From Niveispirillum cyanobacteriorum (lineage in GTDB: Bacteria; Pseudomonadota; Alphaproteobacteria; Azospirillales; Azospirillaceae): 64,000 nucleotides of DNA. Below, piece after piece: positions 18,401-27,218 of the stretch (its first letter is position 1; each line of letters begins with the position of its first letter). Both the position numbers and the translations under genes were made by a program. The DNA is taken from NCBI RefSeq assembly GCF_002868735.1, contig NZ_CP025611.1, forward strand, positions 3,180,501-3,244,500, read 5' to 3'. The notes under the pieces were generated by a model that saw nothing but the letters and a program-made list of their open reading frames with translations, was not told the DNA's origin and did no database searches.

Positions 18401-19142
18401 TGGCCGCTACCTCTATGCCACTGGAACTGTCGTCAATGATGACTTCCAGGCCGGCTTCAGTGTGGAGGCATACCGCGCCCTGAATGGCGGTCTGGCCAGC
18501 GATGCTGCCGCTATGCAGGACTACATCGCCAATGGCCGGGCCGCTGGCAAGGTTGCCAGCGGCTTTGATGCCGAGGCCTACGCTGCCTTCAATCCTGAAC
18601 TCTACCGGTCGTTAGGCCTGAACGCTTCCGCCCTGTTGAACCACTTCGTGAGCACGGGTCGGGCGGAAGGACGTGTCGCTGAAGGGTTCGACGCCATGGC
18701 TTACGCGGCTCTGAATCCCGATCTGTTTGCGGCTTTCGGCACCAACCGTCAGGCCTTGGTGGAGCACTTCATCACCAGCGGCCGGGCGGAAGGGCGCCTC
18801 ACCGCGGGTTTTGACGCGGAAGCCTATGCCGCCTTGAATCCCGACCTTTTCCGCGTCTTCGGCCTGAATGAATGGGCGCTGGTCAGCCACTATATCCAGT
18901 TTGGGCGGGCAGAGGGACGAAGTGCCATCGGCTTCAGCGCCGACGCCTATGCCGCTTTCAATAGCGACCTCTACAATGCCTTCGGGCTGGACCATGCCGC
19001 CCTGGTCCGCCACTACGTTGACTATGGCCGGGGTGAGGGGCGGCTTGCCTATAATGCCACGGCGCAGGGTCTGGTACCTACCGCACCCCTGGACCTGCTG
19101 GGCTATGTGCCGCGCAGTGACTTTGCCTACCTGGATGCGTGA
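15486..19142 (+). CDS. Large RTX calcium-binding repeat protein with Calx-beta and C-terminal 41-residue repeats
   Basis: A 1218-residue protein without a Sec signal, consistent with type I secretion. Five modules of roughly 135-150 residues (each ending near residues 180, 318, 465, 599 and 747) combine GGxGxD nonapeptides, a DFxxGxDRIDL strand and a closing LTAADFIF motif. A sixth RTX block follows (~775-815), then a Calx-beta-like domain (about 875-985; VREGQSGTSANLAFTATLS). The end carries five copies of a repeat beginning near residues 990, 1026, 1067, 1108 and 1149 (consensus GFDAEAYAALNPDLFxxFG...GRAEGR). No catalytic domain is visible, so it is probably a surface or matrix protein. No type I secretion genes are adjacent. 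AGGAG precedes the ATG. Confidence 0.88.
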   Translation: MAVINGTAAAETLTGGAENDIITGGGGRDQIAGGAGNDTLSGGSGGGATIKGEAGDDVIYGDDGIGYGRSGDNVQGGEGNDHLYVGRSDTASGGTGSDVFHFPRYLPYSGGLAIITDFDVSSDRIDLTNISGERGIASFSVAKDLISATTYQGKAGTAVTVNYDYGGSIILFLEGVTPSQLTAANFLVTGATSNPSGLFNSGLRDLYGTLGDDVITGEVGNERLYGDAGNDTLFGADGYDTLIGGAGNDVFVYWGVGSPTIQDFEQGSDRIDLRGFGVRDFAMLREIMTAAPAGGTVIATRGVNSSDRLTFGVEMSKLTAADFIFAPADYGMRLVGDQYTANILAGNGNDTITGGSGSNFILAGAGDDRIIVSSGFDTLVGGPGKDVLVFSDAGYSYGYRGTYFRDFTQGQDRIDLRATGIASLDTVKLLGFADVIEGNKQVVEFVFDLPGGGEADLILAIDPARLTAADFIFEDSATARTLTGSSYGGALYGGLGDDVLRGRGESWLYGDAGNDTLTGAGGDQLVGGSGRDVFRTEVLSSLNNPAKIIDFKQGEDRIDLSPWGIRDFATFSMILADDRLYGRLNFLAEVMNVGIPSSRLTAQDFVYATDDGRGQWLTATNSTSTNMFKPVPLAGGGGNDMIRGSMYSDWLVGGAGDDTLVGTGGEDILAGGAGSDLFVVMPSSNSTTFVSIIDFTRGIDKIDLSATSINSFQALLASSNAVLGASGNFTRIQADGVSVDIRTDRSKLTATDFIFAPNPTGSLYLSSALSGEMNLFGGAGNDTLEGSSASQLLFGGDGDDSFIPGSTTTGYGNDTITGGAGLDRVIFNDRSSVWQITTVNNITTVSSVRGDKTLITGVEKLVFNNQTFDLSGGAVPTLKLSGGAVREGQSGTSANLAFTATLSAPGTSDVTFSFTVRASTTVEAVSKTVTIPAGSTSVTVLVPVKGDVLVEADQSVLATVTDLSGALFASSNGRYLYATGTVVNDDFQAGFSVEAYRALNGGLASDAAAMQDYIANGRAAGKVASGFDAEAYAAFNPELYRSLGLNASALLNHFVSTGRAEGRVAEGFDAMAYAALNPDLFAAFGTNRQALVEHFITSGRAEGRLTAGFDAEAYAALNPDLFRVFGLNEWALVSHYIQFGRAEGRSAIGFSADAYAAFNSDLYNAFGLDHAALVRHYVDYGRGEGRLAYNATAQGLVPTAPLDLLGYVPRSDFAYLDA

Positions 19143-19185
19143 CCGACTGTAGGTGCCGTCGGAAATGACATCTGCTTGTGCACAA

Positions 19186-19220
19186 CCGCCTCCCCGGATA
19201 TTCACCGGGGAGGCGGGTAT
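19186..19220 (+). terminator. Terminator of the RTX gene
   Basis: A perfect 12-base-pair stem (CCGCCTCCCCGG with CCGGGGAGGCGG) around a 7-base loop, followed by a short T-containing tail (GTATTCTTG). It may also serve the convergent DUF885 gene. Confidence 0.7.
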
Positions 19221-19265
19221 TCTTGACTTAGGGTGAATCTTAACGGGTCCTAACCCGCTCTCACC

Positions 19266-21086
19266 TCACCCCTTCACCTGCTTCACCCAAGCATCCACCT
19301 GCGCCTCCAGCACCGTCAGCGGCAGGCCGCCGGAGCCCAGCACGACGTCGTGGAAGCCCTTGATGTCGAACTTATCGCCAAGGGCCGTCTTTGCCTTTTC
19401 GCGCAGGTCCAGGATTTTCAACTGGCCCAGCTTATAAGCGCAGGCCTGGCCGGGCAGGACGATGTAGCGGTCGATCTCGATGGTGACCGCTTCCTCGCTC
19501 ATGCCCGTTGTGTCGCGCATATAGGTGATCGCCTGTTCGCGGGTCCAGCGCTTGGCATGGATGCCGGTATCCACGACCAGACGGACGGAACGGAACAGTT
19601 CCGCCTGTAACCGGCCCAGATCGCCATAGGGGTCGTTCTCATACATCCCCATTTCCACGGCCAGCCGTTCGGCATAAAGCGCCCAGCCTTCGGCGTAGGA
19701 GGTGAAGGGATAGACCTTGCGGAAGGTCGGCACATCCTCAATGGTCTGGGCCAGGGCCAACTGGAAATGATGGCCGGGTACGGCCTCGTGATAAACCAGG
19801 GTCGGCAGGCTGAACTTCGGCGCGCGGGCCTTTTCGCCCAGGTTGATATAGAAAATGCCGGGGCGGGAGCCGTCCAGCGCCGGCGGGTTGTAATAACCGC
19901 CGGGCGACGTCGCCTCGGCATATTCCGGTACGGCCTGGATATCGACGGGCTGCTTGGGCAGCTTGTTGAACCATTGCGGGGCCTTGGCCATGACCGTGTC
20001 GGTCATGCGCTTCAGGTCGGCCAGCTCCTGTCCATAGCTTTCGCGGCCGGGCGGGTATTTCTGGGCCGGGTCCTGCTCCAGGGCACGCACCCGCTCACCC
20101 ACCGTACCCTCTGTCCGGCCAAGCTTTTGCAGCAGCGCGTCCATTTCGCTGGTGATGCGGGCCACTTCTGACAGGCCGATATCGTGGATGGCGTCCGGTT
20201 CGGTATCGACGGTCGTGTTGGCCCGCAGCGCCAGCTTGTAGTAACGCGCACCATCCGGCAGACGCCAGACGCCGGCGTCGGACGTGGCCTTGGGCCGGAT
20301 TTCATCGCGCAGCAGTTTGCCCAGCGCCTGATAGGCCGGATAGACGTCCTTTTCCACCGCTACCGTGGCGGCGGCGATCAGGCGGGTGCGGTCGGCCTCT
20401 GCCACGCCGGCCTTTTCCAGGCGTGTCTTGAAGGTGGTGATCAGGGGGCTGTCGGCCACCGGGTCCTTGGTGAAGCCGTCAATGACCACCAGGCTCTTAT
20501 CCACCACGAAATCGGGCGGCACCACGCCGGCCTTGGCCTGGTTGCGCACGGAATCGGCTAACTGCCCGAACTTCGTGGAAACGGCGTGCAGGCGGCTGAT
20601 ATAGCGCTCCGCCGATTTCACATCGCTGACCACATGGGCGTTGGTCAGAAACTGCGGCAGGCTGACGGGCGGCGAGAACAGCTGATCGACGGGGTAAAGC
20701 CCGCCGCCCGGTACCACCCAGGGGAAATCCAGTTGCGCCAGATTGGTGGAATAGAATTCCAGCATCACCTGCTGTGAGATGGCCTGCTGCCCCGTCAGGC
20801 CGGTATATCCCTTGATCTCCGCGATATAGCGGGTCATGTCGTTCCGGGCCTTTTCCAGGTCTTCCGGCTTGATCTCGTCCAGCTTGCCGGAATGGAAATC
20901 CAGGAAGGTGCCGTCGATCATGCCCAACTGGGTCAGCGTTTCCGGACTGTCCAGAACCTGAAGGATGGTCTGACGCTCAATGGTCGGGTGGATGGGCAGC
21001 GGGCCCCACAGCCCATAGCCAACGGCCACAGCGGCCAGACCAACGACACCCCCCACGGTGCCCAGCAGGATCTTTTTCAGCTTCAC
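19266..21086 (-). CDS. DUF885-family putative zinc hydrolase/peptidase
   Basis: A 606-residue protein with an N-terminal hydrophobic anchor (LLGTVGGVVGLAAVAVGYGL), so it is probably a periplasmic lipid-anchored or membrane-anchored enzyme. The motif YHEAVPGHHFQLALAQ is the HExxxGHH-type metal site of DUF885, a family related to M3-like metallopeptidases. The GTG at 21086 is chosen because GAGGGGG lies at the right distance; an ATG at 21131 lacks such a site. It is divergent from a membrane-bound winged-helix regulator. Confidence 0.85.
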   Translation of the reverse strand: MKLKKILLGTVGGVVGLAAVAVGYGLWGPLPIHPTIERQTILQVLDSPETLTQLGMIDGTFLDFHSGKLDEIKPEDLEKARNDMTRYIAEIKGYTGLTGQQAISQQVMLEFYSTNLAQLDFPWVVPGGGLYPVDQLFSPPVSLPQFLTNAHVVSDVKSAERYISRLHAVSTKFGQLADSVRNQAKAGVVPPDFVVDKSLVVIDGFTKDPVADSPLITTFKTRLEKAGVAEADRTRLIAAATVAVEKDVYPAYQALGKLLRDEIRPKATSDAGVWRLPDGARYYKLALRANTTVDTEPDAIHDIGLSEVARITSEMDALLQKLGRTEGTVGERVRALEQDPAQKYPPGRESYGQELADLKRMTDTVMAKAPQWFNKLPKQPVDIQAVPEYAEATSPGGYYNPPALDGSRPGIFYINLGEKARAPKFSLPTLVYHEAVPGHHFQLALAQTIEDVPTFRKVYPFTSYAEGWALYAERLAVEMGMYENDPYGDLGRLQAELFRSVRLVVDTGIHAKRWTREQAITYMRDTTGMSEEAVTIEIDRYIVLPGQACAYKLGQLKILDLREKAKTALGDKFDIKGFHDVVLGSGGLPLTVLEAQVDAWVKQVKG

Positions 21087-21300
21087 TGTTGTAACCCCCT
21101 CTGTTGACGCCGCCCTGTCGTCCGTAGGCATGGCGGTCGCAGGCGACGAGGCTACATCCTGGTTAATGTTCGCGCCAGGGCAGGGATAGGGGGAGGGGCA
21201 CCATTCATGTGCCCCGCAAGGGAACCACGGTTTGCCAAACGTGCTGGTTCACGGCACTCTGCGGCGTTTCTTGATGTGGGATGGCAGGGACGGGTGCGGT

Positions 21301-23406
21301 ATGGGCGTGGCGATGGGCAGCATCGATCTGGCGGTGGAGCCGGATTTCCGCCTGGGTCCCTGGCTGGTGCGCCCGTCCCTGGGCATGGCAAGCCGCGACG
21401 GGGCAGAGGTGAAGCTGGAGCCCCGCGTCTTGCAGACCCTGATCGTGCTGGTCCGGGCAGAGGGGCGGACGGTATCGCGGGCCGAGCTGATGCGCACCGC
21501 CTGGGGTCTGGAGGTGGGGGACGACGCCATCGGCCGCTGTATCGGCCGGCTGCGCGCTGTTCTGGCCATTGATGGGGTGATCGGGTTTGAGACAATCCCC
21601 AAGATCGGTTACCGCCTGAATGTGGCGGGGCAGGCGGCGGACACGGTGGTGGAGGAGCCGGCGGCGGTCGCGGCGGCCCCCGCACCGGCCCGGCGATCCG
21701 CACCCTATCTCTGGGCCGGACTGTCGCTGCTGCTGACCCTGTCCATTGCGGGTACCGCCCTGCTGCTGAACCGTCCGGGCGATGCGCCGCCGGTGGCGCA
21801 GGTCACCCCTGTCACCACCGATCCGGGGCAGGAGGTACAGCCCGCGATCAGCCCTGGCGGCGGCCAGATCGCCTATGCGTCCGACCGGGCCGGCCAGGGA
21901 TTTGATATCTGGGTGCAATCGCTGTCCGGCGGCACGCCCGTCCGGCTGACGGATGACCCCGCCCATGATCTGTCGCCCGTCTGGTCCCCCGATGGCGGTC
22001 GCATCGCCTTTGTCCGGGTGCCATCATCGGGTCCTTGTCAGCTTTTGGTGCGGCCTGTCCCGTCGGGGCCGGAACGGCTGGTGGGCGGTTGCACGACCTT
22101 TCGGGAGGTGAAACCCGCCTGGGCTGACAATGATCGTCTTATCTTCGCCGACAAGGCCAGCGCCGCCGAACCCGCCCGCCTCTGGACTGTCGCCCTGTCC
22201 GGGGCCGATGCCGGGACGCCCGTACCGCTGACCAGTCCGCCTGCCGGCATCAATGGCGATGGCGATCCCGCTGTTTCTCCCGATGGCAAACGTCTGGCCT
22301 TCATGCGCCACCGGGCCGTTGGCGTCTCTGACGTCATCGTGCGCGATCTGACCACCGGCGCGGAAATGCAGGTGACGCAGGACGAGCGCAAGCTGCACGG
22401 GCTGGAATGGTCGGGCGACGGGCGCTGGCTTTACACCTCCTCCAGCCGGGCTGGCGATTTCGGCCTCTGGCGGGTGGACCCCGAGGCCAAGGCCCCGCCG
22501 CTGCGCATCGCCCCCGGCCTGAACCAGTTGGGCCGTATCGGGGCCGGTGGCGACCGGGTGGCGGCAGAGGTGCGAACCAACCGCTCCACCCTGCTGCGCC
22601 TGCTGCCCGATGGCGGCACCGAACCCGTGGTGCCGCCCAGCAACCGCCTGGACTGGGACCCCGATGTCAGCCGCCAGGGGGCGGTGGCCTTCGCGTCCGA
22701 CCGGTCCGGCATGTTTGAGATCTGGGTGGCCGATCCGGGACAGGTGCCGTCCCCCGTGACGCAGTTTGCCGGCCCCTTCACCCAGTCCCCGCGCTGGGCG
22801 CCCGATGGGCGGCGGCTGGCGCTGGTGTCGGTGGTCGATGGCTCCCCCGGCCTGTTCATCCTGGATCGCGGGTCGGGCCGGCTGCGGCGCGTGGCCGCCG
22901 AACCGGGGGCGGAGGATCGGGCTCCTGCCTGGTCGCGCGACGGGCAGCGGCTGTATTTCGCGTCCAACCGGCTGGATGGCTGGCGCATCTGGATCACCCG
23001 CCCGCCCTATGAACAGGCCATGCCGATCACAGAGGCTGGGTGGCGCGTGGCCCGGGAAAGTGCCGATGGCCGCTGGCTCTATATGGCGCGCGATGGCGAG
23101 GATGGGCTGTGGCGGCAACCCGCCGATGGCGGGCAGGTGGAAAAGGTGGCCGACCTGCCCAACGCCTATGACAATGAAAGCTGGGTGGTGGGGCCGGACG
23201 GCGTCTATCTGATCGACCGGCCGGGCAACGGGCAGGCGCGCATCATGCTGCTACCCTCTGACGGAGGGCCGCTGCGCGCCGTCGCGGACCTTCCCGACGC
23301 GCTCTACAAATCCTCCCTGACCTTGGACCCGGACGGGCGGCTGATCATCGGCAAATATCTGGGCACCCTGGTCGATATTGTCGATGTGCGGATGGGGCCG
23401 CCCTGA
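21301..23406 (+). CDS. Membrane regulator: winged-helix DNA-binding domain plus TolB-like beta-propeller
   Basis: About 701 residues. The N-terminal OmpR/CadC-type winged helix (LEPRVLQTLIVLVRAEGRTV, then ELMRTAWGLEVGDDAIGRCI) is followed by one membrane span (LWAGLSLLLTLSIAGTALLL). A large periplasmic propeller of PD40/TolB repeats follows (AISPGGGQIAYASDRAG, WSPDGGRIAFVR). This is the ToxR/CadC plan, in which the external domain senses and the cytoplasmic domain binds DNA. Starts at 21301, 21313 or an upstream TTG at 21232 are possible. Divergence from the DUF885 gene suggests that gene as a target. Confidence 0.8.
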   Translation: MGVAMGSIDLAVEPDFRLGPWLVRPSLGMASRDGAEVKLEPRVLQTLIVLVRAEGRTVSRAELMRTAWGLEVGDDAIGRCIGRLRAVLAIDGVIGFETIPKIGYRLNVAGQAADTVVEEPAAVAAAPAPARRSAPYLWAGLSLLLTLSIAGTALLLNRPGDAPPVAQVTPVTTDPGQEVQPAISPGGGQIAYASDRAGQGFDIWVQSLSGGTPVRLTDDPAHDLSPVWSPDGGRIAFVRVPSSGPCQLLVRPVPSGPERLVGGCTTFREVKPAWADNDRLIFADKASAAEPARLWTVALSGADAGTPVPLTSPPAGINGDGDPAVSPDGKRLAFMRHRAVGVSDVIVRDLTTGAEMQVTQDERKLHGLEWSGDGRWLYTSSSRAGDFGLWRVDPEAKAPPLRIAPGLNQLGRIGAGGDRVAAEVRTNRSTLLRLLPDGGTEPVVPPSNRLDWDPDVSRQGAVAFASDRSGMFEIWVADPGQVPSPVTQFAGPFTQSPRWAPDGRRLALVSVVDGSPGLFILDRGSGRLRRVAAEPGAEDRAPAWSRDGQRLYFASNRLDGWRIWITRPPYEQAMPITEAGWRVARESADGRWLYMARDGEDGLWRQPADGGQVEKVADLPNAYDNESWVVGPDGVYLIDRPGNGQARIMLLPSDGGPLRAVADLPDALYKSSLTLDPDGRLIIGKYLGTLVDIVDVRMGPP

Positions 23407-23532
23407 TCGGCACAATATCGGCGTTCCATCGGGATGCCGTCGGACCATCGGACTTCCCGGTTTCTCTGGCTTTCGCCACCCTCCGCATCGACCCGCCGGG
23501 CCTGCCGGCGATGATGTGACCGGGTGGTTGGA

Positions 23533-23991
23533 ATGCGATATGAGATCGATGTGAACGGGCAACGGCATGGCGTGGATGCCCCTGCCGACATGCCGCTGCT
23601 GTGGGTCCTGCGCGACCTTGTGGGCCTGACGGGTACGAAATACGGGTGCGGCGTGGCGGCCTGCGGGGCCTGTACCGTGCTGCTGGACGGGCAGGCGGTA
23701 CGGTCCTGTCAGTTCCCCATGGAACAATATGCAGGGCAGAAGGTGGCGACAGTTGAAGGCCTGTCGCCCGACCGTACCCACCCGCTGCAACTGGCCTGGA
23801 TCGCCGAACAGGTGCCTCAATGCGGCTATTGCCAGTCCGGCATGCTGATGGCCGCCCACGCCCTGCTGCGCGAAGTGCCGCGTCCGACGGATGCGCAGAT
23901 CGACGCCGCCATGACCAACCTGTGCCGTTGTGGCACCCTGCCCCGTGTGCGCCGCGCCATCCGCCGTGCCGCCGGCATGGCACCGGCCTGA
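23533..23991 (+). CDS. (2Fe-2S) subunit of IorAB-type molybdenum hydroxylase
   Basis: A 152-residue electron-transfer subunit. Plant-type cluster ligands are C39, C44, C47 and C59 ([18 protein letters not shown]). The helical second domain carries CGYCQSG and CRCG for the proximal cluster. It passes electrons from the molybdenum cofactor of the next gene product. No FAD subunit is present, as in isoquinoline 1-oxidoreductase. A GTG three codons upstream is an alternative start. Confidence 0.88.
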   Translation: MRYEIDVNGQRHGVDAPADMPLLWVLRDLVGLTGTKYGCGVAACGACTVLLDGQAVRSCQFPMEQYAGQKVATVEGLSPDRTHPLQLAWIAEQVPQCGYCQSGMLMAAHALLREVPRPTDAQIDAAMTNLCRCGTLPRVRRAIRRAAGMAPA

Positions 23992-24008
23992 AGCGGGGGG
24001 AGGGGACC

Positions 24009-26189
24009 ATGGCTGTTTCACTTTCGCGCCGCGCGTTGTTTTCCGCCGCCGGGGCCGGTTTGACACTTGGGCTGATGCCGCTCAGCATTGTGGCCGTCGC
24101 CGCACCCGGACAGGGGGCGACCATCAATAACTGGCTGCATGTCGGTACGGATGGTGCCGTCACGCTTTATTCCAATGCCCAGGAAATGGGTCAGGGCGGG
24201 TTCAGCGGCGTGGCGCAGTTGCTGGCCAATGAACTGTGTGTGGACTGGGACCGGGTGATGGTGAAGACCGCGCCCCTTGTCGATGCGATGGGCATGGCCG
24301 ATGGCAAAAGCCATTGGACGGGGGGCAGTTCGTCGATCCGCAGCCAGTGGGACAAGCTGCGCCGCGCCGGTGCCGCCGCGCGGGAGATGCTGGTGATGGC
24401 CGGTGCCCGCATGCTGGGTGTGCCGGCGGCTGAATGCCGGGCCATTGCCGGCCATGTCGAACATCGGCCCAGCGGTCGGCGCGTCGCCTATGGCGCCGTG
24501 GCCGACATGGCGGCCCGCCTGCCCGTGCCCGCCGATCCCATACCCCTGTCACGGGCCGATTGGACCCTGGTGGGCCAGGGGGTGATGCGCAAGGATATCG
24601 CGGCCAAGGTGGATGGCAGTGCCGTCTATGCCACCGATGTGAAGCTGCCGGGCCTGCTGTCCGCCACCTTGATGCAATGTCCGGTCTTCGGAGGAAAGCT
24701 GGTCAGCGTCGATCCTGCCCCCGCTATGGCCATTCCTGGCGTGCGGCATGTGGTGGTGGTGAAGGATGCGTCCATCCCCATCCCCGGCTCCGACCGGCCC
24801 ATGACCCTGGTCGATGCGGTGGCGGTGGTGGCCGACCATTGGTGGGCGGCCCGTCAGGGCCTGCTGGCCCTGTCCCCCGTCTGGGACGCGCAGGGCAAGG
24901 ATAATCTCGACACCATGGGCATGATCGACACCATCACGGGCAAGCTGTCCGACCCCGGCTCCATCCGTAAGGGGGAGAAGGAGGATGAGGCCGCAATCCG
25001 GGCCGGCCACAGCGCCGCCATGGCGGGGGCGGCCAAGACCGTGTCCTGGGATTACATTGTGCCGGCCCTGGCCCATGCCCAGATGGAGCCGATGTCAGCC
25101 ACCATCGACCTCAGCCGCGGCAAGGCGCGGGCCTGGACGGGCAGCCAGTTCCCCACCTCCGTCCGCCGCATCCTGGCCGGCCTGTCCGGCCTGCCGCCGG
25201 AACAGGTTGAGGTGGAGACGCTGGTCTCGGGCGGCGGCTTTGGCCGGCGATACCTGAACGACTATGTCGCTTATGCAGCCTTCCTGTCGAAGCAGGTGGC
25301 GGCCCCGGTGAAGCTGATCTATTCGCGGGAGGAGGATCTGTGCCAGGGTCGTTACCGCCCCGCCACGGCCTGCCGCATCACCGCCGGTCTGGGGGCGGAT
25401 GGCATGCCCGTCGCCATTCACACGCACACGGTCCCGGCATCGGGTGGCGTCTGGGTTTCCATGGCAACGGGCGGGCCTGCACAGCCTGACCATCAGCCCA
25501 GCTATTACCTGCCATCCCCCCTGACGACGATGACGGATGGCGGCCTGCCCGTGCCCAACGGCCCCTGGCGTGCACCGGGCAGCACGCAGGGCGCCTTCTT
25601 CTTCGAATGTTTCGTAGATGAACTGGCGCAGGTGGCGGGACAGGACCCGCTGGCCTATCGCCGCCGGCTGCTGGCCAGCAATCCCCGCGCGCTGCGTGTG
25701 CTGGACGCTGCCGCGAATGCCGCCGGCTGGGGCCGGGCCATGCCGCCGGGGACCGGCCTGGGCATCGCCATCTGGAACAGCTTTCAGTCGATCGCTGCAC
25801 AGGTGGTGCAGGTATCGGTGAACGGCACCCGTGTGCGGGTGGACAAGGTCTGGTGCGCCTTTGACTGCGGAACCATTGTCAATCCCGACAGTGTCCGGGC
25901 CCAGGGTGAGGGGTCTATCCTGATGGCCCTGTCGGCCAGCCTGGCGGAAAAGGTGACCCTGGAGAAAGGGGCGGTCAGCAGCCGCAATTTCGATCAGTAC
26001 AGCCTGATCCAGATGGATCGCATCCCGGAGATCGAGGTGATCCTGATCGACAGTCCTGACGCGCCCGTGGGCGGGGCGGGGGAGCCGATGACCCCACCCC
26101 TGCCGCCCGCCCTGGTCAACGCCCTGTTCGCGGCGACGGGCAAGCGGGTGCGGTCGCTTCCCCTCATCGACCATGGCTTCACGGTTTAG
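24009..26189 (+). CDS. Molybdopterin-binding subunit of IorB-type aldehyde/isoquinoline oxidoreductase
   Basis: A 726-residue catalytic subunit of the xanthine dehydrogenase family, in IorB domain order. A twin-arginine signal (SRRALFSAAGAGLTLGL) predicts Tat export together with the small subunit. Conserved features include QEMGQGGFSGVAQLLANELC, VSGGGFGRRYLNDYVAYAAF, the substrate-region segment PNGPWRAPGSTQGAFFFECF and the C-terminal GGAGEP. GGGGAG precedes the ATG. The substrate is unknown: an N-heterocycle or an aldehyde. It starts 17 bases after the small subunit. Confidence 0.9.
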   Translation: MAVSLSRRALFSAAGAGLTLGLMPLSIVAVAAPGQGATINNWLHVGTDGAVTLYSNAQEMGQGGFSGVAQLLANELCVDWDRVMVKTAPLVDAMGMADGKSHWTGGSSSIRSQWDKLRRAGAAAREMLVMAGARMLGVPAAECRAIAGHVEHRPSGRRVAYGAVADMAARLPVPADPIPLSRADWTLVGQGVMRKDIAAKVDGSAVYATDVKLPGLLSATLMQCPVFGGKLVSVDPAPAMAIPGVRHVVVVKDASIPIPGSDRPMTLVDAVAVVADHWWAARQGLLALSPVWDAQGKDNLDTMGMIDTITGKLSDPGSIRKGEKEDEAAIRAGHSAAMAGAAKTVSWDYIVPALAHAQMEPMSATIDLSRGKARAWTGSQFPTSVRRILAGLSGLPPEQVEVETLVSGGGFGRRYLNDYVAYAAFLSKQVAAPVKLIYSREEDLCQGRYRPATACRITAGLGADGMPVAIHTHTVPASGGVWVSMATGGPAQPDHQPSYYLPSPLTTMTDGGLPVPNGPWRAPGSTQGAFFFECFVDELAQVAGQDPLAYRRRLLASNPRALRVLDAAANAAGWGRAMPPGTGLGIAIWNSFQSIAAQVVQVSVNGTRVRVDKVWCAFDCGTIVNPDSVRAQGEGSILMALSASLAEKVTLEKGAVSSRNFDQYSLIQMDRIPEIEVILIDSPDAPVGGAGEPMTPPLPPALVNALFAATGKRVRSLPLIDHGFTV

Positions 26190-26294
26190 CGCGCTCTCAG
26201 TCGCCGCCGTACCCTCGTTCATGGACATGACCGAGGGTGTGACCCCGCTTGCGCCTCCCCGCCGCCAGGGGTTACACCGGCTGTGGAAACAGCG

Positions 26295-27218
26295 ATGGAT
26301 GACACCATGCGGCAGGGGGGCGAAGGTCGGGGCTGGGCGCCTGTGCCGGTGCATATGGTGGGCGTGCATCTGGGCCTGTCCTTCTGGCATTACGCCTTGG
26401 GCATGCTGGCGCTGGGCCTGCTGGTCTTTCCGGTGGCTTGGCTGGCCGGTGGCATCTCCGAAACGGTCAGCCTGTCGCTGGGCTGGATGGAGGGTGATCC
26501 CGCCATCCGTCGCATCACCAATCTGCTGGCGCTGGCCGCCATCATTCTGCTGCTGACCGCTGTGCTAAACATACAGGGCCGGTCGCTGATGAGCGTGGTG
26601 GCCCCTGAACAGCATCTGGACCTGGGCATGATGGTGCGGTCGGCGGGCACCTATGCCCTGGCCTTCACGCCTGTGATCATCATGGCGGTGATGAGCGGGC
26701 AGTTGGGCCTGGGCGACTGGCGGGCGGCGCTCGCCCTGCTGCCGATGATGCTGGTACTGGTGGCGTTGCAGGCGACGGCGGAGGAGATGGTCTGCCGGGG
26801 TTATCTGGCGCAGGGGTTCCAGGTCCTCTTCGGCCACGCAATGCTGGCCGCATTGCCAGTGGCTATCATTTTCCTGTCGCTGCATGATACGGGGGGCTGG
26901 GATACCGGCTGGGACCGCAAGATCAATATCCTGATGATCAGTCTGGCGCTGTCCTGGCTGACCACGCGGGCTGGGCGGCTGGAACCAGCCATGGGCGTGC
27001 ATTTCGCCCATAACATCATTGTCTTCACCCTTGCCGCCCGCCCGGACCATGGCTTGCCCTCGGTCAGCGGCTTTCAGGAAGATTTCCGCGACAGCAGTTT
27101 CGACATCAATGCCGTGCTGGCCCAGACCATGATCTATGGCGCCGTCTGCGCCAATTACTGGTTCATTGGCCTGCGCACCGGCTTTGTGGCGGGCCACACA
27201 ACGGGGCAGCCAGAATGA
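26295..27218 (+). CDS. CPBP-family intramembrane metalloprotease (first of two)
   Basis: A membrane protein of about 307 residues, with the CPBP/Abi signature EEMVCRG in the first conserved motif, a second-motif His in LSLHDTGGW and HFAHNII. These residues form the metal site of Rce1-like proteases. The ATG at 26295 is preferred to a GTG at 26283. Its stop overlaps the start of a paralogue. It follows the molybdenum hydroxylase by about 100 bases, possibly in the same operon. Confidence 0.85.
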   Translation: MDDTMRQGGEGRGWAPVPVHMVGVHLGLSFWHYALGMLALGLLVFPVAWLAGGISETVSLSLGWMEGDPAIRRITNLLALAAIILLLTAVLNIQGRSLMSVVAPEQHLDLGMMVRSAGTYALAFTPVIIMAVMSGQLGLGDWRAALALLPMMLVLVALQATAEEMVCRGYLAQGFQVLFGHAMLAALPVAIIFLSLHDTGGWDTGWDRKINILMISLALSWLTTRAGRLEPAMGVHFAHNIIVFTLAARPDHGLPSVSGFQEDFRDSSFDINAVLAQTMIYGAVCANYWFIGLRTGFVAGHTTGQPE

